From HXMU1420-13 sp965249965 (GTDB lineage: Bacteria; Bacteroidota; Rhodothermia; Balneolales; Balneolaceae), in assembly GCA_965249965.1 (NCBI GenBank), contig OZ252262.1:3162001-3226000 (forward strand): a DNA stretch of 64,000 nt, in the 5' to 3' direction. Shown one piece after another: positions 36,570 to 43,446 of this stretch (positions within the stretch are counted from its first letter, which is position 1; each line of letters begins with the position of its first letter). The position numbers and the translations under genes are program-made. Under the pieces are notes generated by a model. The model did not search any database, had not been told where the DNA came from, and saw only the letters and a list, made by a program, of their open reading frames with translations.

Positions 36570-36582
36570 TACTAATACTTCC

Positions 36583-38088
36583 TTAAATAATCTGCTTACG
36601 TAATCGGGCTACCGGCTCGTTTAGCTGTTCCCGGTATTTACTAACCGTACGGCGGGCAATGTTATATCCTTTTTCATTTAGCAAATCAGCGAGGGCCTGA
36701 TCGCTGAGTGGATTTCTTTTATCCTCTCCATCAATAATGGTTTGCAGGATATTCTTCACTTCCCTGTTACTCACTTCTTCCCCACTTTCGGTTGTTAAGC
36801 CTTCGTTGAAAAAATACTTGAGCTCAAAAACTCCAAAATTAGTTTGCACATACTTCCCGTTAACGACACGTGATATGGTGGAAATGTCCATCCCAATACG
36901 TTCAGCCACATCTTTTAAGATCATTGGCTTCAACCCATCCCCAAAAGTGAAAAAATCTTCCTGCAGTGCAACAATAGTCTTCATTACATTCATGAGCGTA
37001 TTCTGGCGCTGGCGAATCGACTCGATAAACCAGTTAGCAGAATCGATTTTAGTGCGCATAAACTGCTGCGTTTGAGCATCAGGTTGAGATTTTTTCTTCT
37101 TGATATCTTCCCACATTTGGGTGTATTCCGGAGAAATTCTTAGTTGAGGTGCATTTCGCTGATTCAATGAAATCACAAATTCCCCTTTACCACTCGCCGT
37201 TTGATCCGCCCCTCTCCAGTACACTTCGAAGTCCGGTTCAATATAATTTTGGGTGTCCTCCATTCCATCGCTTACCGCACCGGGACGTGGATCCATCCTG
37301 CGAATAGCCTCAAATGCCTCTTTCAGCGCTTCTTCATCGGTATTAAACTTTTGGATAAGTTTATTAAAGTGCTTTTTCTCAAAAGCTTTCCAAGCATCCC
37401 GAACTACGCGAATTGCCAAATTTCTACCCGGTATTTCCTCATCGGCATGCTGAAGTTGAACCAGCAAACAATCCTGCAAATCACGGGAAGCAATTCCAAT
37501 CGGATCAAGCAATTGGATTCGTTTTCGCACTTCTTCCACATCGTCTTCTTCGATAAACACCCCATGATTAAAGGTGATATTATCAGCCACAGCAATTAAC
37601 TCGCGGCGGAAATATCCATCCTCATCCAGCGATCCTAAAATCTGTGCGGCTATAAGTTCTTCTTCTTCGTTCAGGTCTAACAGCGAAACCTGATCTTCTA
37701 ATTTCTCGAGCAGGGTAACTTCATAGCGGTTTGGCAAGTCCCGCCATTCTTCAATATCGGGATTAACCGGCGTGGAGTAGGTTTCTCCATCGTAATCCGT
37801 GTTTTCGCTAAACTCGTCCCAATCTACTTCATGCTCATCTAAACTTTCTATGCCATCCTCAGATTCCTCGTTTTCTGTGGATGTCAGCTCCGTTTCGAAC
37901 TCTTCGTTTGCCTCAATAGTATCACCTTCTTCCAGAATCGGATTCAGCTCAATTTCTTCTTTGATGCGTTGCTCCAAAGCAATGGTATTTAACTGCAACA
38001 ATTTGATATACTGCAATTGCTGAGGTGACAGCTTCTGCTGCATCCCCTGCTGTAATCGTTGCCCTATGCCTTGTCTGTTACTAATCAT
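36583..38088 (-). CDS. rpoN: RNA polymerase sigma-54 factor
   Basis: About 501 residues from the ATG at 38088; a GTG two codons earlier is the alternative. Region I is the Gln/Leu-rich N-terminus (QQKLSPQQLQYIKLLQ), region II is very acidic (about 55-105), and region III holds the core-binding and DNA-binding parts with the helix-turn-helix DISTISRVVNGKYVQT, ending in the RpoN box ARRTVSKYR. It reads -24/-12 promoters and needs AAA+ activators, none of which lies in this window. It overlaps the end of the DUF3109 gene by 8 bases, so both are one unit. Confidence 0.96.
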   Translation of the reverse strand: MISNRQGIGQRLQQGMQQKLSPQQLQYIKLLQLNTIALEQRIKEEIELNPILEEGDTIEANEEFETELTSTENEESEDGIESLDEHEVDWDEFSENTDYDGETYSTPVNPDIEEWRDLPNRYEVTLLEKLEDQVSLLDLNEEEELIAAQILGSLDEDGYFRRELIAVADNITFNHGVFIEEDDVEEVRKRIQLLDPIGIASRDLQDCLLVQLQHADEEIPGRNLAIRVVRDAWKAFEKKHFNKLIQKFNTDEEALKEAFEAIRRMDPRPGAVSDGMEDTQNYIEPDFEVYWRGADQTASGKGEFVISLNQRNAPQLRISPEYTQMWEDIKKKKSQPDAQTQQFMRTKIDSANWFIESIRQRQNTLMNVMKTIVALQEDFFTFGDGLKPMILKDVAERIGMDISTISRVVNGKYVQTNFGVFELKYFFNEGLTTESGEEVSNREVKNILQTIIDGEDKRNPLSDQALADLLNEKGYNIARRTVSKYREQLNEPVARLRKQII

Positions 38089-38665
38089 CGGCACTCGATC
38101 TCACGTATTCACAAGCCGCTAAAAACTCATCGTACCACTCCTGACCATATCTTCGAACAAAGGGAGTTTCAAGGAATTCAGATAAATAGGTCCCTTCTTT
38201 TTCTCCTTTCTCACATGCCGCCGAACACAAGGTTGGCACATACTCGAAGTTGGCATATTCAAATCCGGAAATTTTCTTTAGTCGTACCGGATAAAGGTGA
38301 CAACTTATTGGCTTTTCCCAACCAAATCTACCTTCGAAATAGGCTTTTTGGATGGTACAGAAAGCAACATCTTGCTCATCATAATTCACAAAAATGCACT
38401 CAGCGCCACCAACACATGCAAGCTCATACCCTTTATCTTTTGTCCCGATTACAACGCCATCCCGCTCGGCAACCTCGATAGATTCCGGCCTGAGTTCTTC
38501 TTTAAGTTCACGGTATGCTTTATGTAACACTGGAATTTCCTCCCGTGATACCGGAGCACCGGCATCCCCCACTACACAACAAGCGCCCTTGCATTTTGGA
38601 GTGTCGCAAGAGAACTTTTTGGTCGCGATGTCGTCTGATAGAATTATGTTGCCAACCTTAATCAT
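38081..38665 (-). CDS. DUF3109 cysteine-rich protein
   Basis: 194 residues with many conserved cysteines: CDTPKCKGACCV near 19-30, then ACVGGAEC near 83-90, FCTIQ near 102, a CHLYPVR motif near 121 and CSAACEKG near 147. The arrangement is that of DUF3109/YkgJ-like proteins, thought to bind zinc or an Fe-S cluster; function unknown. It comes first in an operon with rpoN. A good -24/-12 sequence lies directly before it. Confidence 0.88.
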   Translation of the reverse strand: MIKVGNIILSDDIATKKFSCDTPKCKGACCVVGDAGAPVSREEIPVLHKAYRELKEELRPESIEVAERDGVVIGTKDKGYELACVGGAECIFVNYDEQDVAFCTIQKAYFEGRFGWEKPISCHLYPVRLKKISGFEYANFEYVPTLCSAACEKGEKEGTYLSEFLETPFVRRYGQEWYDEFLAACEYVRSSADD

Positions 38666-38674
38666 ATTTTAATA

Positions 38675-38690
38675 TACAAATATCGTGCCA
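38675..38690 (-). promoter_or_regulatory. Sigma-54 promoter candidate before DUF3109-rpoN
   Basis: On the minus strand TGGCACGATATTTGTA fits TGGCAC-N5-TTGCA with one mismatch in the -12 box. The expected start point would fall on the DUF3109 ATG, so this would give a leaderless DUF3109 message or mainly serve rpoN. Candidate only. Confidence 0.4.
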
Positions 38691-38798
38691 TTTGTAATTC
38701 CCAATTACGGGCGTTGATCGATGAAATCCAATTTTTTTAACAATATGATGCCGTTGCTTGGCGTACATTACCATCAAACAATCATCAATACTTCGTTT

Positions 38799-41633
38799 AT
38801 GAAATCATTACGGTACAATTTTTTCATTCTAGCATGCACGCTTTTCGTTTCTACCAATATTTATTCTCAGGAATTTTCTGTTGATTTCGAAAAATTCACC
38901 TTGGATAATGGATTGGAAGTTATTTTCCATGAAGACAAATCTGATCCGGTGGTTGCAGTTGCGCTTACTTTTCATGTAGGATCTGCGCGGGAATTAGAGG
39001 GTAAAACCGGGTTTGCTCATTTATTTGAACACTTACTTTTTCTGAATTCAGAGAATCTCGGAGAAGGCGGACTGGATGCGATGAGTAGCCGTATTGGTGG
39101 ATCTGGTGCGAACGGATCGACATCAAGAGACAGAACCAATTATTTCCAAACGGTACCAAATGATGCCCTCGAAAAAATGATTTGGGCGGAAGCCGACAAA
39201 TTGGGCTTTTTTATCAACACGGTGACCGAAGCCACTGTAGCCAAAGAAAAGCAGGTTGTAAAAAACGAAAAACGGCAGGGAGTGGATAATCGCCCATATG
39301 GGCATGTGAACTATGTGGTCGGCAAAAATATGTATCCGGAAAGCCATCCATATAACTGGCAGGTAATCGGGTCGCTCGAAGATTTACAAAATGCCACGCT
39401 TGCCGATGTAAAGGATTTCTACAATAAATGGTATGTCCCAAATAACGCCACCCTGGTAATTGCAGGAGATTTCGACTTCGAACAAGCCAAAGAATGGATT
39501 CATAAATATTTCGATGAAATTCCTCGAGGGGAGGAAATTACTCCGCTCGAAGATCGACCTGCGACGTTATCAGAAACTAAAAAATTATATTACGAAGATA
39601 ACTTTGCCCGACTGCCTGAGTTACGCATGGTTTGGCCGGGTGTAGATATCTACCATGAAGACTCTTATGCCCTGGATATCCTCGCAGAGCTTATGGCAAC
39701 CGGTAAAAAAGCTCCTTTAACTAAAGTTCTGGTGGATGAGAAACAGCTAGCCTCGGGCGCCTTCTTTTTCAGCAATACTTCTGAGATTGCCGGAGAAATT
39801 GCTCTGATCGCCAGAGCTTTTCCGGGGACCGATTTAAACGAAGTTCACTCAGCCGTTGAAGAAGCCTTCGATCGCTTCGAAACGGATGGCTTTACCGAAG
39901 AAGATCTGAATCGAATTAAAGCCGGCATTGAAACTCAATTTTATAACGGGCTTTCGAGTGTACTCGGCAAAGCCTTCAACTTAGCGCAATACAATATTTT
40001 TGCGGGGGATCCGGGTTACATCAACGAAGACATCCAACAAACCTTGGCCGTTACTCAGGAAGATGTGATGCGTGTGTACAATCAATACATAAAGGGGAAA
40101 GATTTTATCGCTACCAGTTTTGTGCCTCGCGGTCAGGTAGATTTGATGTTAGCAGAATCTGAACCTGCAGATGTGGTTGAAGAAGTAATTGCGGAAAGTG
40201 GTGCCGATGAAAATTTCGTGCTTCCGGATGAGACCGAATACGAACGTACGCCCTCAAGTTTTGATCGATCGGTTGAGCCACCTTATGGTGAGTCGCCCGA
40301 AATCGCCGTTCCGGATGTCTGGGAAATGAGCACCGAAAATGGAATTCCGGTTCACGGGATGACCAACAACGAACTCCCTTTAGTGCAATTTCAGCTTCGT
40401 TTAAAAGGAGGACTTCTCCTCGAACAGCCGGATAAAATCGGAGTTTCGAATTTAGTGGCAGAATTAATGACACGCGGCACGGCAAACAAAACGCCGGAAG
40501 AATTAGAAGAGGCCATCAATGTGCTCGGAGCTTCCATCAACATAAATGCCGGCAGAGAAGCCATTGTAATTTCGGGTAACACCTTGTCTCGAAATTTTAA
40601 AGCCACCATGCACTTAGTGGAAGAAATGTTGCTCGAACCTCGTTGGGATGAAACCGAATTCGATCTGGCCAAGCAAAGCACCTTAAGTAATATCGCGGCA
40701 CAAAGCGCCGATCCAAATTCCATTGCCGCCAATACCTTTAATAAACTGGTGTATGGCGAGGATAATATTCTGTCGAATAATCCGATCGGAACCACAAATA
40801 CGGTAGAGAATATTACTTTGCAGGATCTTAAAGACTACTATGCCGATAACTTCTCGCCATCGGTAGCAAACTTTTTGGTAGTTGGAGCCGCCGATCAGGA
40901 TGCCGTTGCCGAAGCAATCGATGGAATTGCATCCCGATGGGAAGGTGAGGAAGTGACGTTCCCAGAATTTAAAGCTCCGGAACCACTAACTGAGTCTAAC
41001 GTGTATTTTTACGATGTACCCGATGCCAAGCAATCTGTGCTTCGATTTGGGTATTTGGCCATGCCGGAAACCGATCCTGACTTCTTCCCTGCCAACGTGA
41101 TGAACTACATTTTGGGTGGCGGTGGATTTGCCTCGCGTTTCACACAGGAATTACGTGAAGGAAAAGGCTACACCTACGGCATCCGCTCCAATTTCAGCGG
41201 GTCTGATTTACCCGGTGCCTTTACAATCAGCTCTGGTGTACGTACCAATGTAACCCTGGAATCCGCGGCGTTGGTGAAGCAAATTCTGGAAGAATACCCC
41301 ACCACTTTTACCGAGGATGATTTAGCCACGACCAAAAGTTTCCTGCTTAAAAGTAATGCCCGTCGTTTCGAAACGCTGGGCGCCAAGCTTAATATCCTGA
41401 ACAAAATCAGTGCGTATGATTGGGATCCCGACTATGTGCGCGAGCAGGAACAAATTGTGCGGGACATCACCATAGAAGACATTTCTGAGCTGGCAAATAC
41501 CTACGCCAATCCGCAGCGAATGGTGTATGTGGTGGTAGGGGATGCCAAAACACAAATGGCCCGATTGGAAGAACTCGGCTTTGGACCACCAATTCTAATT
41601 AACGAGAATTTTAGAGAAGGCAATGAGGAATAA
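38799..41633 (+). CDS. M16 family zinc metalloprotease (two M16 halves)
   Basis: 944 residues from the ATG at 38799, which gives a Sec signal (MKSLRYNFFILACTLFVS); the open frame starts 26 codons earlier without one. The first half has the inverted zinc motif HLFEHLLF (about 76-83) with the downstream Glu in the VVKNEKRQGVDNRPYG segment. The second half keeps the fold and the substrate-binding RY-type segment GKGYTYGIRSNFSG but has no zinc motif, as usual for pitrilysin-type pairs fused in one chain. It degrades peptides in the periplasm. The sequence is intact with no frameshift. Confidence 0.93.
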   Translation: MKSLRYNFFILACTLFVSTNIYSQEFSVDFEKFTLDNGLEVIFHEDKSDPVVAVALTFHVGSARELEGKTGFAHLFEHLLFLNSENLGEGGLDAMSSRIGGSGANGSTSRDRTNYFQTVPNDALEKMIWAEADKLGFFINTVTEATVAKEKQVVKNEKRQGVDNRPYGHVNYVVGKNMYPESHPYNWQVIGSLEDLQNATLADVKDFYNKWYVPNNATLVIAGDFDFEQAKEWIHKYFDEIPRGEEITPLEDRPATLSETKKLYYEDNFARLPELRMVWPGVDIYHEDSYALDILAELMATGKKAPLTKVLVDEKQLASGAFFFSNTSEIAGEIALIARAFPGTDLNEVHSAVEEAFDRFETDGFTEEDLNRIKAGIETQFYNGLSSVLGKAFNLAQYNIFAGDPGYINEDIQQTLAVTQEDVMRVYNQYIKGKDFIATSFVPRGQVDLMLAESEPADVVEEVIAESGADENFVLPDETEYERTPSSFDRSVEPPYGESPEIAVPDVWEMSTENGIPVHGMTNNELPLVQFQLRLKGGLLLEQPDKIGVSNLVAELMTRGTANKTPEELEEAINVLGASININAGREAIVISGNTLSRNFKATMHLVEEMLLEPRWDETEFDLAKQSTLSNIAAQSADPNSIAANTFNKLVYGEDNILSNNPIGTTNTVENITLQDLKDYYADNFSPSVANFLVVGAADQDAVAEAIDGIASRWEGEEVTFPEFKAPEPLTESNVYFYDVPDAKQSVLRFGYLAMPETDPDFFPANVMNYILGGGGFASRFTQELREGKGYTYGIRSNFSGSDLPGAFTISSGVRTNVTLESAALVKQILEEYPTTFTEDDLATTKSFLLKSNARRFETLGAKLNILNKISAYDWDPDYVREQEQIVRDITIEDISELANTYANPQRMVYVVVGDAKTQMARLEELGFGPPILINENFREGNEE

Positions 41634-41699
41634 CCCAATAATTGTAGTTCGGGCAATTCATAATCTATTCTAAAGAGTAAATTGAATATAGACACGTAA

Positions 41700-41719
41700 G
41701 GGCAATTCATGAATTGCCC
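41700..41719. repeat. Perfect 20-bp palindrome with an upstream half copy
   Basis: GGGCAATTCATGAATTGCCC is its own reverse complement, and GGGCAATTCAT occurs once more at 41651-41661. It lies between the M16 and cupin genes with no T run, so it is unlike a normal terminator. Palindromes of this look recur in several phyla as REP-type elements. It contains an ATG that is unlikely to be a start. Confidence 0.6.
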
Positions 41720-41732
41720 CCACCAACCACCA

Positions 41733-42239
41733 ATGAATTCAAGAATAGAAGAACTAGTCCATAAATTAGATTTACTGCCTCATCCCGAGGGTGGGTTTTA
41801 CAAAGAGACCTATCGCAGTGATGGGGTCATACCTCAAAAACAGTTGAGCGATGAGTTCTCCGGTCCCCGCAATTATTGTACGGGGATTTACTTTTTGTTG
41901 ACCGAAGGAAATTTCTCAGCTTTTCACAAAATCAATCAGGATGAAATGTGGCACTTTTATGAAGGCGATCCGCTTCGGGTTCATATGATTGATGGGAGTG
42001 GAACGTACACTTTCCAGGATATTGGGCTGGATTTAGATGCCGGGCAACTCCCCCAATGTACCGTTCCGGCCGGGGTTTGGTTTGCCAGCGAAGTCGCCAA
42101 TGCAGGCAATTATTCATTGGTCGGTTGCACCGTCTCCCCCGGTTTCGATTTCGATGATTTTGAGCTTCCCTCCCGTTCCAAGCTCATCGGCCTATTTCCC
42201 AATCATAAAGAAATTATCTCCCGCCTAACCAGAGTGTAA
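41733..42239 (+). CDS. DUF985-type cupin protein
   Basis: 168 residues from the ATG at 41733; the open frame begins eight codons earlier inside a palindrome, an unlikely start. Features of the cupin_5/DUF985 family: LLPHPEGGFYKETYRS at the N-terminus, YFLLTEGNFSAFHKI, EMWHFYEGDPL with metal-binding His and Glu, and VPAGVWFASE near the end. The substrate is unknown; the family is RmlC-like in fold. It stands alone after a repeat region. Confidence 0.88.
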   Translation: MNSRIEELVHKLDLLPHPEGGFYKETYRSDGVIPQKQLSDEFSGPRNYCTGIYFLLTEGNFSAFHKINQDEMWHFYEGDPLRVHMIDGSGTYTFQDIGLDLDAGQLPQCTVPAGVWFASEVANAGNYSLVGCTVSPGFDFDDFELPSRSKLIGLFPNHKEIISRLTRV

Positions 42240-42358
42240 CCGGAATTTACACCCGGAATAGACTGAACATTGACTTCTTTCCATTTTTGTGATTTATTCA
42301 TCATATCCTTGTAAATCATAGGGATAAAGTGAATAACACTTAAAGATGTAATAGGGAT

Positions 42359-42379
42359 AAAATGAACTCAGTTCATTTT
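42359..42379. repeat. Inverted repeat just outside the cassette-like unit
   Basis: AAAATGAACT (42359-42368) and AGTTCATTTT (42370-42379) are perfectly complementary around one C. It ends 9 bases before the proposed left boundary at 42388/42389. Just upstream an ATAGGGATAAA sequence occurs twice (42317 and 42350). Confidence 0.55.
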
Positions 42380-42415
42380 ACTCTGTTGTTACCTGCAAGC
42401 TAAAAAAACAGGACA

Positions 42416-42826
42416 ATGAAAAATAAAATAGAATATCTAAACCCAGACGGATTGATTAAAAATCCTGCGTTTTCTCAAATCATAACGACTGAAGGAAACG
42501 GAAAGACAATTTATATCGGTGGACAAAATGCAGTGAATGGAAAAGGAGAAATTGTAGGGAAAAATGATATTTTACAGCAAACTGAGCAAGTAATGAAAAA
42601 CCTTGAAGTTGCTCTTAATTCTTGTGGAGTAAATTTTGTGAGTTTAGTGAAATTAAATATTCACATTGCCCAAGGACAGAATGCATATGGTGCATTTCAA
42701 GTTTCGCAGAAATTTTTAGGGCAAAATGTAAATCCACCTGTTATTACAGTTTTGTATGTCGCAGGACTAATAAATCCAGAATTTTTACTTGAAATTGACG
42801 CTATAGCATTTAAACCTGAAAAATAA
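42416..42826 (+). CDS. RidA (YjgF/YER057c/UK114) family protein
   Basis: 136 residues, complete RidA fold: IYIGGQNAVNGKGEIVG, ILQQTEQVMKNLEVAL, VSLVKLNIHI and the C-terminal PPVITVLYVAGL with ALAIEIDAIA-type ending (here FLLEIDAIAF). The key Arg of enamine deaminases in the usual R-x-C/V-x-V position is not seen (VITVLYV), so it may not be a true RidA deaminase. It is the first gene of an AT-rich, cassette-like pair and starts 4 bases after a run ending in AGGAC. The SRPBCC gene follows after 4 bases. Confidence 0.9.
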   Translation: MKNKIEYLNPDGLIKNPAFSQIITTEGNGKTIYIGGQNAVNGKGEIVGKNDILQQTEQVMKNLEVALNSCGVNFVSLVKLNIHIAQGQNAYGAFQVSQKFLGQNVNPPVITVLYVAGLINPEFLLEIDAIAFKPEK

Positions 42827-42830
42827 GAAT

Positions 42831-43256
42831 ATGGAAAGTCAAGTAGGGAAAACAAAAGACGCGGGATTTCAATTTGGAATTAGGAAAACTTTTCCTGTTT
42901 CGAGTGAAAAGGCTTGGGACTACCTGTTTTCTGAAAATGGACTAGTTATTTGGTTAGGTAAATTGAAAAATGAAATTGAAATCAAAAAGGAATATGAAAC
43001 TGAAAATGGTATAACAGGACTTGTCCGTGTTTTTAAAGCAAATTCCCATATTCGATTGAATTGGAAACTGAAAAATTGGGAAAATATGTCAACTGTTCAA
43101 ATTAGAGTAATTGAAAATACAGGAAAAGCAACCATTGCTATTCACCAAGAGAAATTGTTGAACATTGAACAGCGAGCCGAAATGAAAGAATATTGGAACG
43201 AAATAATGAAGGAGATAGCCACTGAATTAAAAAAGCCAGCAGGTAACAATGTATAA
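42831..43256 (+). CDS. SRPBCC/AHSA1-like domain protein
   Basis: 141 residues of the START-like hydrophobic-pocket fold: RKTFPVSSEKAWDYLFSENG at the start, IRLNWKLKNWENMSTVQIRV in the middle, and MKEYWNEIMKEI in the long C-terminal helix, as in activator of Hsp90-type (AHSA1) proteins. The ligand is unknown. It ends GNNV, with the stop TAA inside the left arm of the hairpin at 43251-43271, as cassette genes typically end inside attC. It is transcribed with the ridA-like gene. Confidence 0.85.
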   Translation: MESQVGKTKDAGFQFGIRKTFPVSSEKAWDYLFSENGLVIWLGKLKNEIEIKKEYETENGITGLVRVFKANSHIRLNWKLKNWENMSTVQIRVIENTGKATIAIHQEKLLNIEQRAEMKEYWNEIMKEIATELKKPAGNNV

Positions 43257-43370
43257 AAATAATAGCGGTTTAATTGCTAAAATGACAGTAAATAAATATA
43301 ATAAAGGTCTGTGTTTAACTGAAAAGTTAGTACGTAAGAAACCGCTACTATTCTTATACTAGACCGTTAG
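43239..43370 (+). repeat. attC-like long hairpin
   Basis: Arms 43251-43271 and 43339-43359 match at 19 of 21 positions (GTATAAAAATAATAGCGGTTT against its partner). Both mismatches become G-T pairs when the bottom strand folds, the strand used by integron integrases. The outer ends carry GCAGGTAAC and CCGTTAGTT, in the places of the R'' and R' core sites, though not matching RYYYAAC/GTTRRRY exactly. The 67-base loop is long. Total length about 130 bases, within the attC range. Confidence 0.5.
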
Positions 43371-43386
43371 TTTAAAATCCATCAAC

Positions 43387-43420
43387 AAAAAAAAGCCCGA
43401 CTCTTTTGAACCGGGCTTTT
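43387..43420 (-). terminator. Terminator of the LVIVD/DUF305 transcript
   Basis: AAAAGCCCG (43391-43399) pairs with CGGGCTTTT (43412-43420); on the minus strand the stem runs into eight T (43387-43394). It lies 27 bases after the stop of the minus-strand LVIVD gene. Confidence 0.9.
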
Positions 43421-43446
43421 CAATTTCAGTAGACTATGAAGTCTGA

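Larger units (their letters stand above)
42389..43366 (+). mobile_element. Integron-cassette-like unit carrying ridA-like and SRPBCC genes
   Basis: The unit starts at TTACCTGC after a G (42388) and ends at the G of a hairpin's 3' end (GACCG, 43366). The left-boundary GTTACCTGC is the exact complement of GCAGGTAAC (43239-43247), where the terminal hairpin begins; this is the relation expected when a cassette start and its attC 5' core pair in the circular form. Both genes read towards the hairpin and the second stops inside its left arm. The AT-rich, AAA-heavy codon use differs from the neighbours. No integrase is in the window. Confidence 0.5.

Noticed and set aside
36500..36580. rpoN terminator
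   Set aside because: The palindrome has no T run on the minus strand and looks like a dispersed repeat.
41709..41732. Upstream ATG of the DUF985 gene
   Set aside because: It lies inside a palindrome, and the extra eight residues are not part of the family.
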